Below the pieces are notes generated by a model, which was not told the origin of the DNA, searched no databases, and saw only the letters and a program-made list of their open reading frames with translations. The translations under genes and the position numbers were made by a program. Shown here one piece after another: positions 34,102 through 43,194 of a stretch of DNA of 64,000 bases (its first letter is position 1; each line of letters opens with the position of its first letter). Origin of the DNA: Methylobacterium sp. NMS14P (GTDB taxonomy: Bacteria; Pseudomonadota; Alphaproteobacteria; Rhizobiales; Beijerinckiaceae); the NCBI RefSeq assembly GCF_028583545.1, contig NZ_CP087106.1, positions 2,176,501 to 2,240,500 on the forward strand, in the 5' to 3' direction.

Positions 34102-35661
34102 TCAGTCCCGCCGCGCGAGGGTGCCGAGCCCCCCACTCGCGTCGAGCGCGTCGACCGTCAGGGCGGCGGCCCGGCCGTCGCTCCCGATGGCGAAGCGGAC
34201 GGCGGAGGGGCGGTCGGGCGCCTCCGCGTCCGGGAAGCTGAGGAAGAGGTCGCGGTCGAAGTGCCGAAGGGGGTAGCGGCGCGCGCCCGCGGGGCCGACC
34301 GTCAGCGTCAGGGCGCCGTCCGCCTCCGCCACCACGGCCTCGCCGACATAGGCGTTCGCGTAGCGCCCGACGTAGGCCGAGAGCGCCAGAGGCGCGGCGG
34401 GCGGCGCCGGCGGCGTGCCGTAGGCCGCCTTGTCGGCGGCGATGCCCGGCGCGAACAGGTTCTCGTAGGCCGCGCCCCAGGCCTGCACCCAGTCCCGGCC
34501 GACGCGGCCGTCGAAGACGAGGTCGGCGAAGCTGTCGGCCAGCCCTTCCGGCACGCCGGACGGGAAGGCGTTGGTCAGGACGAGGATCCCGAGACCGGCC
34601 TCCGGATGGATCGAGACGAGCGTCTGCGCCCCGGCGCTGAAGGCGCCCGCGTGGCCCCAGACGAGGCCGTGGCGGCCGTACTCGACGTTCCAGCCGAGGC
34701 CGTAGAAGGACGCGCCGCCGGTCACGGGGTTGCGGCCGCGGGCCATGAGCGGGACGTGCGTCTGCGCCAGGGCCGCGGCCGCGACGCGCTGCGCGCCCTC
34801 GAAGCGGCCGTTGCCGATCACGAGCCGCAGCCATCGCGCGAGGTCGCGGACGGGGCCGCTGACGCCGCCGGCCGGGGCCTGCGCGTCGGGGTTGCGCTCG
34901 ACCGCGGCGGTCCAGACGCCACCGACCCGGACGTGGAGCGCCGCGCGGTCGGACCGGCTCAGGAACTCCGCGTGGGTCGTGCCGGTGGCGGTCATCCCGA
35001 GCGGCCGGAACAGCCGGTCCCGGGCCACCGCCTCCCAGGGCCGGCCGGTCGGCTTCGCGGCGGCGACCGCGCCCTCGGTGAAGCCGAAATTGCTGTAGGC
35101 GTATCCGGCGCGGAAGCTGGAGGCGGGCGGCGCGAGGCGCAGCCGGTGCAGGATCGCGTCGCGGCCGAAGCCGATGGCCTCCAGGTCGTCGCCGGCGGTC
35201 CCCGGCAGGCCGCTGCGATGGTTGAGGAAGTCGCGCACCGTGACCTGCGCGGTCGGGTAGGCCTCGCGCAGCTGGAAGGCGGGATCGAGATCCGCGACGC
35301 GCGAATCCCAGTCGACCACCCCGTCGCCCACCAGGGCCGCCACGATCGTCGCGGTCACGGGCTTGGACAGCGAGGCGATCTGGAAGACAGTGTCGGGGCC
35401 GACCGGCTCGGGCTTCCCGGCCTGCCTGAGGCCGTATCCCTTCAGGAGGAGCGTCTCGTCGCCGAGGACGACCGCGACCGCGAGGCCCGGCACCGCGCCC
35501 GCGTCGACGGCCCGCTGCGCCAGCGCCTCCAGCGCCGGCAGCTGCGCCTCGACCTGCGCCCGCGTGAGCGTCCCGGCGGACCCGGCTCCGGGCCCGGCCG
35601 CGATCAGGCCGAGGGCGAGGCACGCGCGGACGAGGCGCCGGCGCGATCGGGCCCGCTGCAT
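34102..35661 (-). CDS. Exported serine hydrolase, beta-lactamase / penicillin-binding protein family
   Basis: This 519-residue protein has a signal peptide (about 1-30) and a class C beta-lactamase/DD-peptidase-like domain with the SxxK motif S97-L-S-K100, the Tyr-Ser-Asn motif at about 189-191 and HAG near WGHAGAF. A ~110-residue C-terminal domain (about 405-519) is beta-rich, as in esterase or D-aminopeptidase relatives. It could be a peptidase, esterase or beta-lactamase. It converges with the NrtR-like gene, with nine bases between stops. Confidence 0.9.
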   Translation of the reverse strand: MQRARSRRRLVRACLALGLIAAGPGAGSAGTLTRAQVEAQLPALEALAQRAVDAGAVPGLAVAVVLGDETLLLKGYGLRQAGKPEPVGPDTVFQIASLSKPVTATIVAALVGDGVVDWDSRVADLDPAFQLREAYPTAQVTVRDFLNHRSGLPGTAGDDLEAIGFGRDAILHRLRLAPPASSFRAGYAYSNFGFTEGAVAAAKPTGRPWEAVARDRLFRPLGMTATGTTHAEFLSRSDRAALHVRVGGVWTAAVERNPDAQAPAGGVSGPVRDLARWLRLVIGNGRFEGAQRVAAAALAQTHVPLMARGRNPVTGGASFYGLGWNVEYGRHGLVWGHAGAFSAGAQTLVSIHPEAGLGILVLTNAFPSGVPEGLADSFADLVFDGRVGRDWVQAWGAAYENLFAPGIAADKAAYGTPPAPPAAPLALSAYVGRYANAYVGEAVVAEADGALTLTVGPAGARRYPLRHFDRDLFLSFPDAEAPDRPSAVRFAIGSDGRAAALTVDALDASGGLGTLARRD

Positions 35662-35808
35662 GAGTCGTCGATCCTGTGCGGGAGAGCTCGGACCTTGAGA
35701 GTGGCATCGTCGGGCCGGCGAAATCAATCGCGCCGCCACGGGCCGCGCGCCGAATGCGCGAGCCGGCCCGACGGACACGGACGAAGACTGTTCGGGAGCC
35801 GGGCCTGA

Positions 35809-36090
35809 CTAGCGGAACGGGTCGGCGTCGGGTGCCGGCTTCACGCCGTGGAGCATCCGGTACAGCGTCCATTCCTCGACGATCTTCCGCCCCGGAAGGG
35901 CGCAGAGCCCGACCGTGCCGCCATCGGGCAGCTTCGCGAGGATCGTCTGCCCGCCCATCGTCGCGCAGAAGGCCGAGGCCGGATTCTCCAGCGCGAGGGC
36001 CGGCCCCGATCCGGCAAGGGCGGTGCAGACCGCGAGCGCGCGGACAGGCCACGCGGCGGGCGCGCTCCACGGTCCGATCATGCGCGTCAT
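35809..36090 (-). CDS. Small exported DUF333-type protein
   Basis: This 93-residue protein has a signal peptide (about 1-34) and a mature core NPASAFCATMGGQTILAK ... VGLCALPGRKIVEEWTLYRM, matching DUF333 (often annotated 'hemolysin'). Its two cysteines may form a disulfide. It follows panB by 13 bp. The function is unknown. Confidence 0.82.
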   Translation of the reverse strand: MTRMIGPWSAPAAWPVRALAVCTALAGSGPALALENPASAFCATMGGQTILAKLPDGGTVGLCALPGRKIVEEWTLYRMLHGVKPAPDADPFR

Positions 36091-36103
36091 GGGCCGCCCT
36101 GCC

Positions 36104-36922
36104 CTAACCGTAGGTGTGGTCGTCGGCCGGGAACCGCCCGGCCCGGACCTCGTCCGCGTAGGCCTTCACGGCGTCCTCGATGTGGGTCCGCAGGCTCCCG
36201 AACTGGCGAACGAATTTCGGGGTGCGCTCGGACAGGCCGAGCATGTCCTCCAGCACCAGGATCTGGCCGTCGCAGACCGCCGAGGCGCCGATGCCGATCG
36301 TGGCGGCGGTGACCTGGGGGGAGGTCGCGATCGCCCGCGCCACCGGCTCGACGATCCCCTCGAGCACGATCGCGAAGGCGCCGGCCTCCGAGATGGTGCG
36401 GGCATCCTCCAGGAGGCGGCGCTCGTCGTCGGGGGCCCGGCCCTGGACCTTGAAGCCGCCCATCGTGTTCACCGCCTGCGGGGTGAGGCCGATATGGCCC
36501 ATCACCGGCACGCCGCGCTGGACCAGGAACGCCACCGTCTCGGCGAAATGGGCGCCGCCCTCCATCTTGATCGCGCCGGCGCCGGTCTCCTTGAGAACCC
36601 GGGAGGCGCTGAGGAAGGCCTGCTCCCGGCTCGCCTCGTAGGAGCCGAACGGCATGTCGACCACGACCAGCGCCTTCTGCGTGCCGCGGATCACCGCCTG
36701 GGCCTGGAGGATCATCATCTCCAGGGTCACGGGGATCGTCGATTCCATCCCGTGCATCACCATGCCGAGGGAATCGCCCACGAGGATGAAGTCGCAATAG
36801 GGGTCGACGATACCGGCCGTGTGGGCGTGGTAGGCGGTGAGCGCGATGATCTTGCGCCCCTCGGCCTTGCGCTTGCCGATATCGACCGCCCGGAGCCGTC
36901 GGGACTGCACGACCTGCGACAT
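36104..36922 (-). CDS. panB: 3-methyl-2-oxobutanoate hydroxymethyltransferase
   Basis: This 272-residue TIM-barrel enzyme makes ketopantoate from alpha-ketoisovalerate and methylene-THF in pantothenate/CoA synthesis. Motifs include [71 protein letters not shown], the catalytic Glu in [13 protein letters not shown] and [16 protein letters not shown]. panC is not adjacent. Confidence 0.97.
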   Translation of the reverse strand: MSQVVQSRRLRAVDIGKRKAEGRKIIALTAYHAHTAGIVDPYCDFILVGDSLGMVMHGMESTIPVTLEMMILQAQAVIRGTQKALVVVDMPFGSYEASREQAFLSASRVLKETGAGAIKMEGGAHFAETVAFLVQRGVPVMGHIGLTPQAVNTMGGFKVQGRAPDDERRLLEDARTISEAGAFAIVLEGIVEPVARAIATSPQVTAATIGIGASAVCDGQILVLEDMLGLSERTPKFVRQFGSLRTHIEDAVKAYADEVRAGRFPADDHTYG

Positions 36923-37003
36923 GGTTCAGACCTCATTCCGGCCATTCGGCACGCGGCGCGGGCCTCGTTCCGCGGCGTCTCTTACAATGCCCGGCGATGC
37001 GGG

Positions 37004-37600
37004 TCAGCGCCCCGCCTGCGGCTCGGCGCCCGCCTTCCAGTCCGGATCGACCGTCAGGTTCGCGGTCTCGTGCATCTCCTGCCAGCCCTCGACGCCCTCG
37101 GGGAACCAGCGCACGCCGGTATAGCCCTTCAGCACCAGCCGCTTGGCGGCGTTCCAGCTGCCCCAGCACTCGACGTGGCAGAACACCACGACGGGCTTCG
37201 CCGTGTCGCCCCCGGTCAGCGCCGCGACGCGGGCGTAGAAGAGCGCCTCGCGCGCCGGCGCCAGGGGCTCGGCACCGGCCTCCGGCATCCAGACGGCGCC
37301 TGGGATCGACGGATGCACCGGCAACCAGAGGCGGCCCTCCGGGAAGTTCGACGGCTTGCGGTCCGGCGCCGCCACGTCGAGCAGCACCGGCTTGTCGGGG
37401 CCGGCGATCAGGGCGGCGACGGCGTCGGCGTCGACCACCGCGGCGCCCTTGAGGGTCGGCGGCGTGTAGCCCTTCGGGGGCCCGGCGTAGAGCCCCTCCG
37501 GCTCGGGCACGTTGACCGGCGAATCGGCCGGCGCCGCGGCGAGGCAGAGGAGCGCGGCGCAGGCCGCCGCGGCCCGGCCGGTCAGGAGGAGGCGCCGCAT
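37004..37600 (-). CDS. PQQ-dependent catabolism-associated CXXCW-motif protein
   Basis: This 198-residue exported rhodanese-like protein has a signal peptide (about 1-25) and the diagnostic CHVECW motif (C141, C145, W146) followed by GSWNAAKRLVLKGY. That identifies the family linked to PQQ-dependent dehydrogenases. It starts two bases after the SoxYZ-like gene and is the last of three leftward genes forming a 'quinoprotein relay'. Proteins of this set are thought to support periplasmic quinoprotein dehydrogenases; the exact role is unknown. Confidence 0.9.
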   Translation of the reverse strand: MRRLLLTGRAAAACAALLCLAAAPADSPVNVPEPEGLYAGPPKGYTPPTLKGAAVVDADAVAALIAGPDKPVLLDVAAPDRKPSNFPEGRLWLPVHPSIPGAVWMPEAGAEPLAPAREALFYARVAALTGGDTAKPVVVFCHVECWGSWNAAKRLVLKGYTGVRWFPEGVEGWQEMHETANLTVDPDWKAGAEPQAGR

Positions 37601-37602
37601 GG

Positions 37603-38457
37603 TCAGTTCGTCGGGCTCGGCGCGGTGAAGCTGTGCTGCCACTGGCCGCCCTGGTTGTCGGAGGCCGCCACCTGGATCGGCTTGCCGTCCGGCTTGAACG
37701 CGAAGTTGATCACCGGGTTCGACGCGATCGAGATGTCGCCCGTCATGGTGAAGACCGTCCGGTCGCCCGCCGAGACGGTGAGCTTGTCGATGTAGCGCGC
37801 CGGCGTGTAGTCGCGGGTCACCTGGTTCATCTGCATGCCGGAGAAGTTCGGGTGGCGGATCATCAGCGTCGCCTCGACGGGCTTGCCGGCCGCCGTCTCG
37901 GCGAACTTCATGCGCATGTCGCCCATGCCCTTCATGGCCTCCTCGTCGCTCATCCCCATCGGGGCCGAGCAGCCGCCGGAGGCCTTCACGAACTGCTTGG
38001 CCTCGTAGAGCTTGCCGTCCGTCGTCTCCACCACGGCGTGCATGTCGGTGTAGTTGTTGACCCGCACGCGCAGCTTCAGCTCGGCCGGGTCGGCGGCCGG
38101 CCCGAACTCGAACTTGGCCGCGTAGGGCGCCGGGTTGTCGTCGATGATCAGCGAGACCGCCTTGATCTGCCCGTCCTTGGGCATGGTCAGGGTGATCGGC
38201 ACCAGGGCGGCGTCGAGCGCCCGGGCGGGCGCCTCGATCTTCACGAGGCTGTCGGTCGGGGCGATCTGGCGGTCGCCGAAGATCGACTTGGCGATCTCCT
38301 GCCAGCGGGCCGCCCGCTCCTGATCGGTGTCGGAGGCGCCGGCCGCCCGCGCCGCGCCGGCGAGCGGTCCCGACAGGGCCGTCGTCGCCAGGACGAGGCC
38401 GAGGGCGAGGGTGGAGAAGGTCTGTCCGATGAAGGTCTGTCCGATCCTGTGCGTCAT
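37603..38457 (-). CDS. Quinoprotein dehydrogenase-associated SoxYZ-like carrier
   Basis: This 284-residue exported protein joins a SoxY-like part (about 50-185) to a SoxZ-like part (about 186-284). The SoxY carrier motif appears as GGCSAP at 161-166, so Cys163 is the likely carrier residue, but it is internal rather than at the C terminus. The SoxZ part has VEATLMIRHPNFSGMQMNQV. A GGAGG site precedes the ATG. It is the middle gene of the relay operon. Confidence 0.92.
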   Translation of the reverse strand: MTHRIGQTFIGQTFSTLALGLVLATTALSGPLAGAARAAGASDTDQERAARWQEIAKSIFGDRQIAPTDSLVKIEAPARALDAALVPITLTMPKDGQIKAVSLIIDDNPAPYAAKFEFGPAADPAELKLRVRVNNYTDMHAVVETTDGKLYEAKQFVKASGGCSAPMGMSDEEAMKGMGDMRMKFAETAAGKPVEATLMIRHPNFSGMQMNQVTRDYTPARYIDKLTVSAGDRTVFTMTGDISIASNPVINFAFKPDGKPIQVAASDNQGGQWQHSFTAPSPTN

Positions 38458-38499
38458 GGCGTGCCTCCCGATTGGCTTGGATATGGGGATCCTAAAAAC

Positions 38500-39462
38500 C
38501 TATTCCCACTCGAGTTCCTGGTAGGCCACGGTGACGTTGCGGCCGTTGTAGGTGTCGAACAGGGCCCACTTGTCGCGCTGGTCCGCCGCGACGCTGGTCA
38601 CGGCCTTCTCGATGGGCACGTCCTTGGCGATCGCCGCCCGGGTGCCGTCGCGCAGGGCGGTCAGGTAGCCGGAGAGGTCGGCGAGCGCCGGGGCGAGGTC
38701 GACCGCGACGGGGCCGTGGCCCGGGACGGCCCGGGCGGGACCCATGGCCTTCAGCCGCTCGATCTCGGCGAGCCAGCCCTTGAGGCTGCCGTCGAGGGAG
38801 GGGATCCGGTTCACGAACAGCAGGTCGGCGGGGAACAGCAGGCCGCTGCCGGAATCGATCATCGACAGGTCCGAGGTGGTGTGCGCCGGACCGTGCGCCG
38901 TGAAGGTCAGGCGCCGGTCGCCGAGGTCGATCTCGGCCGTGTCGGCGACGGTCATCGTCGGGTAGACCACCGGCCCGGTCCGGTCCTCGCCGAGCAGATC
39001 GACCAGCCGCTTGCGGTAGAACTCGCCCCGGGCCGCCAGGGCCTCGGTGAGCTTGGCGTGGCCGATGAAGACCGGCTTGTCCTGGACGAAGGCCCCTGCC
39101 CCGAAGACGTGGTCCGGGTGGACGTGGGTCAGAACCACGTGGGTGATCGGCTTGTCGGTGCGCTTGGCGATCTCGGCGCGCAGCCACTGGCCGTCGGCGA
39201 GGCTGCCGCCGGACTCGGTCACCACCACGCCGGTCCTGCCGACGAGGAAGCCGATATTGGCGATGGCGTCGGCGTTGTCGGGAGTGGCGTCGGCGATCAG
39301 GCCCTTGCGCACGTACAGGCCCGGCCCGACCTCCTCCATCGTGAAGCTCTCGGCGGCGCGGCCCAGCGTCGGCAGGCAGCACAGGCAGAGACCCGCGAAG
39401 AGGGCGTGCCGCCGCGTCGGCCCGGCGACCTGCGTCCGCGGATGGACGGCGGGTGCCGTCAT
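38500..39462 (-). CDS. Quinoprotein relay system zinc metallohydrolase (metallo-beta-lactamase fold)
   Basis: This 320-residue protein has an N-terminal export signal (TRRHALFAG, Tat-like) and a metallo-beta-lactamase domain with THVHPDH (H113, H115, D117, H118). Further metal ligands are in AHGPAHTTSDLSMID and VPGHGPVA. It is related to SoxH and found beside PQQ dehydrogenases. The ATG at 39462 has a GGGAGG site 7 nt upstream. It is the first gene of the relay operon and lies 34 bp downstream of a TetR-type palindrome. Confidence 0.92.
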   Translation of the reverse strand: MTAPAVHPRTQVAGPTRRHALFAGLCLCCLPTLGRAAESFTMEEVGPGLYVRKGLIADATPDNADAIANIGFLVGRTGVVVTESGGSLADGQWLRAEIAKRTDKPITHVVLTHVHPDHVFGAGAFVQDKPVFIGHAKLTEALAARGEFYRKRLVDLLGEDRTGPVVYPTMTVADTAEIDLGDRRLTFTAHGPAHTTSDLSMIDSGSGLLFPADLLFVNRIPSLDGSLKGWLAEIERLKAMGPARAVPGHGPVAVDLAPALADLSGYLTALRDGTRAAIAKDVPIEKAVTSVAADQRDKWALFDTYNGRNVTVAYQELEWE

Positions 39463-39496
39463 GCCGAAACCTCCCGATCTTGCCCATTCTTGATTG

Positions 39497-39516
39497 TCTA
39501 CCATTAAGTAGGTAGA
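39497..39516. promoter_or_regulatory. TetR-type operator palindrome
   Basis: TCTACC and GGTAGA (6-bp arms, 8-bp AT-rich spacer ATTAAGTA) form an inverted repeat in the region between the divergent relay operon and TetR gene. Its position suggests TetR represses the relay operon and perhaps itself. Confidence 0.6.
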
Positions 39517-39621
39517 TTACCGGTCCGTCAAGGGGCCGCCGGGAGCCGGTCTCCGAAGCGGCCGCACGTTCGCGTGATTTCGTGCGATGATGGGGGCGAG
39601 TTTGGAGCGACGATCGCCGCG

Positions 39622-40188
39622 ATGAGGGATACCCGCGCCGAGTTGCTGATGCAGGCCGAGACCCTGGTGCGGGGCCGCGGCTTCGCCGGCTTCAGCTACG
39701 CCGACCTCGCGGCGGCGGTGGGCATCCGCAAGGCGAGCATCCACCACCACTTCCCCACCAAGGTCGATCTCGGGGCCGCCCTGGTGGCGGCCTACGCGGC
39801 GCGCTACGCCGCGGCCCTGGAGGTGATCCGCCGGGACGTGCCGGACGGGCCCGGCCGGGTCGAGGCCTACGGGCGGCTCTATCTCGGCGGCGTCGAGCAG
39901 GGGCTCGGCTGCCTCTGCGTGGCGCTGGCCATCGAGGGCGAGGCCCTGCCCGAGCGCCTGCGCCGGGACATCGCGGCCTTCTTCGCGGACCATCTCGCGT
40001 GGCTGGAGGGCATCCTGCGCGCGGGCCAGGCCGACGGCAGCGTGCGCGGCGGCGCGGATCCTGCGGCGCTCGCCCGCTACGTCGTCGCCACCCTGGAGGG
40101 GGCGCTCCTGATGGAGCGCCTGTTCGCGAGCCCCGACGCCTTCCGGGGGACGCTGGCGGTGCTGGTCGACGGCCTCAGGCCGCAGTGA
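39622..40188 (+). CDS. TetR/AcrR family transcriptional regulator
   Basis: This 188-residue repressor has an N-terminal helix-turn-helix (about 20-50; [20 protein letters not shown] followed by HFPTKVDL) and a ligand domain with a [20 protein letters not shown] segment similar to the AcuR/NemR type with conserved cysteines. The ATG at 39622 is preferred; a GTG at 39574 would add 16 residues. It overlaps the end of the convergent queC gene by 14 bp. Confidence 0.92.
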   Translation: MRDTRAELLMQAETLVRGRGFAGFSYADLAAAVGIRKASIHHHFPTKVDLGAALVAAYAARYAAALEVIRRDVPDGPGRVEAYGRLYLGGVEQGLGCLCVALAIEGEALPERLRRDIAAFFADHLAWLEGILRAGQADGSVRGGADPAALARYVVATLEGALLMERLFASPDAFRGTLAVLVDGLRPQ

Positions 40189-40894
40189 ACCGGGCGTAGC
40201 CGTCCGCCCGCAGGCGGCAGGCCGGGCAGGTCCCGCAGCCGTAGCCCCAGGGATGCCGCTGCCCGCGCTCGCCGAGGTAGCAGGTGTGGCTCTCCTCGAC
40301 GATCAGGTCGACCAGCGCCCGCCCGCCGAGGCTCTCGGCGAGTTCCCAGGTCTGCGCCTTGTCGAGCCACATCAGCGGCGTGTGCAGCACGAAGCGCCGC
40401 TCCATGCCGAGATTGAGCGCCACCTGCAGGGCCTTGATGGTGTCGTCGCGGCAATCCGGGTAGCCGGAATAGTCGGTCTCGCACATGCCGCCGACCACGT
40501 GCCGGAGCCCCCGCCGGTAGGCGAGCGCCGCCGCGAAGGTCAGGAACACGAGGTTGCGGCCGGGCACGAAGGTGTTGGGCAGACCCGACGCCTCGTAGCC
40601 GATCGCGGCCTCCCGGGTCAGCGCCGTCTCGGACACCTGCCCGAGGGCGTCGAGGGCGAGCGTGTGGTCCTCGCCGAGGCGGGCTGCCCAGGCGGGATCG
40701 AGGGCCGTCGTGCCCGCGCGCAGGGCCGCGCGGCGGTCGAGCTCGACCCGGTGGCGCTGCCCGTAGTCGAAGCCGAGGGTCTCGACGCGGTCGAACCGGT
40801 CCAGCGCCCAGGCCAGGCAGGTGGCCGAATCCTGGCCGCCGGAGAACAGCACCAGCGCGGCGCGGTCGCCGGCGATCGCGGTCTCACGCGCCAT
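40175..40894 (-). CDS. queC: 7-cyano-7-deazaguanine synthase
   Basis: This 239-residue ATP-dependent enzyme makes preQ0 for queuosine tRNA modification. It has the PP-loop [16 protein letters not shown] (about 16-31) and a C-terminal zinc site with cysteines in HTCYLGE and [17 protein letters not shown]. It overlaps the upstream queD end by 11 bp. No preQ1 riboswitch was recognised. Confidence 0.97.
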   Translation of the reverse strand: MARETAIAGDRAALVLFSGGQDSATCLAWALDRFDRVETLGFDYGQRHRVELDRRAALRAGTTALDPAWAARLGEDHTLALDALGQVSETALTREAAIGYEASGLPNTFVPGRNLVFLTFAAALAYRRGLRHVVGGMCETDYSGYPDCRDDTIKALQVALNLGMERRFVLHTPLMWLDKAQTWELAESLGGRALVDLIVEESHTCYLGERGQRHPWGYGCGTCPACRLRADGYARFTAA

Positions 40895-41240
40895 CGTACT
40901 CGGCCCAAGACATCGGGGTCTCGGCGACCCGCACGAGCGCGAGGCCCGGCAGGTCCGGCCGGAGGCGCTGCCAGATCCAGGCGGCGATGTTCTCGGCGGT
41001 CGGGTTCTCCAGCCCCTCGATCTCGTTGAGGCAGTGGTGGTCGAGCCGGGCGAGCAGCGGCCCGAAGATCGACTCGATGTCGTAGAAGTCGATCACCCAG
41101 CCGGTATGGGGATCGACCGGGCCAGCGACCGTCAGCTCGACCCGGTAGGAATGCCCGTGCATCCGGTGGCAGCGGTGGGTCTCGGGCACGTTCGGCAGCC
41201 GGTGGGCCGCCTCGAAGGTGAAGGCTTGGGTGATCTTCAT
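40884..41240 (-). CDS. queD: 6-carboxytetrahydropterin synthase
   Basis: This 118-residue enzyme acts upstream of QueE/QueC in queuosine synthesis. Zinc ligands H13, H28 and H30 and catalytic C24 lie in [20 protein letters not shown] and the following [28 protein letters not shown] carries the second catalytic pair. It is first in a queD-queC unit. Confidence 0.96.
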   Translation of the reverse strand: MKITQAFTFEAAHRLPNVPETHRCHRMHGHSYRVELTVAGPVDPHTGWVIDFYDIESIFGPLLARLDHHCLNEIEGLENPTAENIAAWIWQRLRPDLPGLALVRVAETPMSWAEYDGA

Positions 41241-41341
41241 GGGAGGGTTCGCGGGTAAGGCCGATCTCGCCCCCGCCATAGCGCCGACGGGCGGTCCCGC
41301 GCAAAGGCGGGCTGCCCTGCGTTCGGCGGCTCGGCCGGGGA

Positions 41342-42295
41342 TCAGGCCCCGGCGCCCGCCTCCGACCACTGCGCGTACCACGCCTTGAACAGGCGCAGCT
41401 GCGTCTCCGCGTAGTGGCGCTGGCCGGCGCTCAGCGCGTCGGTGGCGTTGAAGTGGAGCGCGTATTCCGGGTTCCCCTCCAGCACCATCAGGTGCTTGTA
41501 GTAGAGGACGAGGTCGGTCCCCTCGTCGAAGCTCGACAGGATCGCCAGCGCGGCGTCGAGTTCCTCGGCCCGGCGCCGGGCCCGGACGTCGCCCGCGGCG
41601 GCCTTCTCGCACAGGCCGACGAGGTGGAGCACCTCCCGCGGCAGGACGTTGCCGATGCCCGTGATGGCGCCCCGGGCGCCGCAATTGACGTAGCCGTGCA
41701 CCACCTGGGTATCCACCCCGACCATCAGGGTGATGTCGGGCGACTGGCCGGTGATGTGCTCGGCCGCGTAGGTGAGCGAGGCGGCGCCGCCGAACTCCTT
41801 GAAGCCGACGAGGTGCGGGTAGCGGGCGCGCAGGCGGAAGAACAGGTCCGCCCGGGTCTCGAACCCGTAATAGGGGCTGTTGTAGATCACCGCCGGCAGG
41901 TCGACGGCCGCCTCCAGGATGCCGCCGAAATGCGCCTCCTGGGCCGCGGCCGAGCTGCCGCGCGACAGGACCCGCGGGATGATCATCAGGCCGTGGGCGC
42001 CGGCCGCCTTGGCGTGGGCCGCGAGCGCCGCGGCCCGCTTCGGATTCTGGGCGCCGGTCCCGACGATCACCGGCACGCCGGCCGCGAGCAGCCGCTCGAC
42101 GCCCGCCATCCGCTCCTCGTCGGTGAGCAGCGGCCAGTCGCCCATCGAGCCGCAGTAGACGACCGCCGACATGCCGGCATCGACGAGTTCCCGCCCCTTG
42201 CGCGCGAGAGCGTCGAGGTCGGGCGTCCGGTCCGGCCGGCAGGGCGTCATCAGGGCCGGGATCGTGCCGGAGAAGATGTGTCGATCGAAGGCCAT
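41342..42295 (-). CDS. Dihydrodipicolinate synthase family protein, probable hydroxyproline-pathway deaminase
   Basis: This 317-residue TIM barrel has the Schiff-base Lys166 in GFKEFGG and Tyr139 in VIYNSPYYG. The pattern AVVYCGSMGDWPLLTDEERM and MVGVDTQVVHGYVNCGARGA resembles the DHDPS-family enzymes found in trans-4-hydroxyproline clusters (1-pyrroline-4-hydroxy-2-carboxylate deaminase). That assignment is by resemblance. It lies downstream of a GntR gene, with a 12-bp operator-like motif 102 bp before its start. Confidence 0.82.
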   Translation of the reverse strand: MAFDRHIFSGTIPALMTPCRPDRTPDLDALARKGRELVDAGMSAVVYCGSMGDWPLLTDEERMAGVERLLAAGVPVIVGTGAQNPKRAAALAAHAKAAGAHGLMIIPRVLSRGSSAAAQEAHFGGILEAAVDLPAVIYNSPYYGFETRADLFFRLRARYPHLVGFKEFGGAASLTYAAEHITGQSPDITLMVGVDTQVVHGYVNCGARGAITGIGNVLPREVLHLVGLCEKAAAGDVRARRRAEELDAALAILSSFDEGTDLVLYYKHLMVLEGNPEYALHFNATDALSAGQRHYAETQLRLFKAWYAQWSEAGAGA

Positions 42296-42396
42296 CGCCG
42301 GCTCGCCTGCTGGGAGGTGGGATCGTCCCGGGCGGCCTTGCGGGCCTCGCGGGGCGGCACGCCTCTCCATGGCAGCGACGCGCAGGTCTGGCAAGG

Positions 42397-42408
42397 ATTT
42401 TATACAAT
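42397..42408 (-). promoter_or_regulatory. GntR operator candidate, copy 1
   Basis: On the minus strand this reads ATTGTATAAAAT, one mismatch from the palindrome ATTGTATACAAT typical of FCD-type GntR sites. It overlaps the gntR stop codon and sits 102 bp upstream of the DHDPS-family gene. Confidence 0.6.
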
Positions 42409-43077
42409 CTCGGTCGAGCGGGTCGGGACCGGCGCGGCGCCGAGGAACGCCATCAGCGCGGCGGCGACGTGGTCGATATGGTCGGTCAGGAGGGCGCAGG
42501 CGGCCGAGGCGTGGCCGTTCCGGCACAGCCGGACGATCTCGCGGTGCTCGCGGTCGGCCCGCTCCAGCTCCGCGCTGTCGGTGGAGAGCTGCAGGCGCGT
42601 GTAGCGGTCGCACTCGGCCAGCAGGGAGCCGACCAGCCCGAGGGCGCGGGGGCGCTCCGCGCGGCCGTAGAGGAGGAGGTGCAACTCCGTGTTGAGGGCG
42701 CCCCAGCGCGCCGTCGCGCCGGCTCGCAGCGCCGCGGCGTACTCCTCCAGCAGGGCGTCGGCCCGGGCGTAGTCGTCGTCGGTCAGGCGGGGCGCCGAGA
42801 GGGCCAGGAGGCGCGGCTCGAGGGCGCCCCGGAGCTCGAGGGCCTCCGCCGCGTCCGCCGGCGAGAGCGGCGCCACCATGGCCCCGCGGTGGGGCAGGAT
42901 GCGCACGAGGCCCTCGGCCTCCAGCTGGAACAGGGCTTCCCGCACCGGGATTCGGCTGGCCCCGAACTCCGCCGCGAGGCCGTCCTGGCGGAGCTGCGAG
43001 CCGGCCGGGTAGCGGCCGTCGAGGATGCGCCGCCGGATCTCGGTCCCGATCGACCCCGCGATGGTCCGGTTCTTCAT
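42400..43077 (-). CDS. GntR family regulator, FCD (FadR-like) subfamily
   Basis: This 225-residue protein has an N-terminal winged helix (IRRRILDGRYPAGSQLRQDG, ASRIPVREALFQLEAEGLV) and an all-helical FCD ligand domain (about 75-215) with the metal-site histidines expected of the family. It lies between the DHDPS-family gene and the divergent peptide-binding protein, each preceded by the same 12-bp operator candidate. It probably represses both. Confidence 0.94.
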   Translation of the reverse strand: MKNRTIAGSIGTEIRRRILDGRYPAGSQLRQDGLAAEFGASRIPVREALFQLEAEGLVRILPHRGAMVAPLSPADAAEALELRGALEPRLLALSAPRLTDDDYARADALLEEYAAALRAGATARWGALNTELHLLLYGRAERPRALGLVGSLLAECDRYTRLQLSTDSAELERADREHREIVRLCRNGHASAACALLTDHIDHVAAALMAFLGAAPVPTRSTEIV

Positions 43078-43142
43078 CGTCTCGCTCCCGGTCGGCTCCG
43101 GGCGCTCCGCAGGACCCTTGACGGCGGAGCTCCGGTGCTGAA

Positions 43143-43154
43143 ATTGTATAAAAT
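43143..43154 (+). promoter_or_regulatory. GntR operator candidate, copy 2
   Basis: ATTGTATAAAAT, identical to copy 1 in inverted orientation, lies 40 bp before the binding-protein start and 65 bp before the gntR start, in the divergent promoter region. Confidence 0.65.
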
Positions 43155-43194
43155 CAATCGGGCAACGGGCTCGATCAGGACAAGGGTGCCCGCG

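Noticed and set aside
34102..35661. Calling the serine hydrolase an antibiotic-resistance beta-lactamase
   Set aside because: SxxK and YxN motifs are shared with esterases and D-aminopeptidases, and the extra C-terminal domain argues against a dedicated resistance enzyme.
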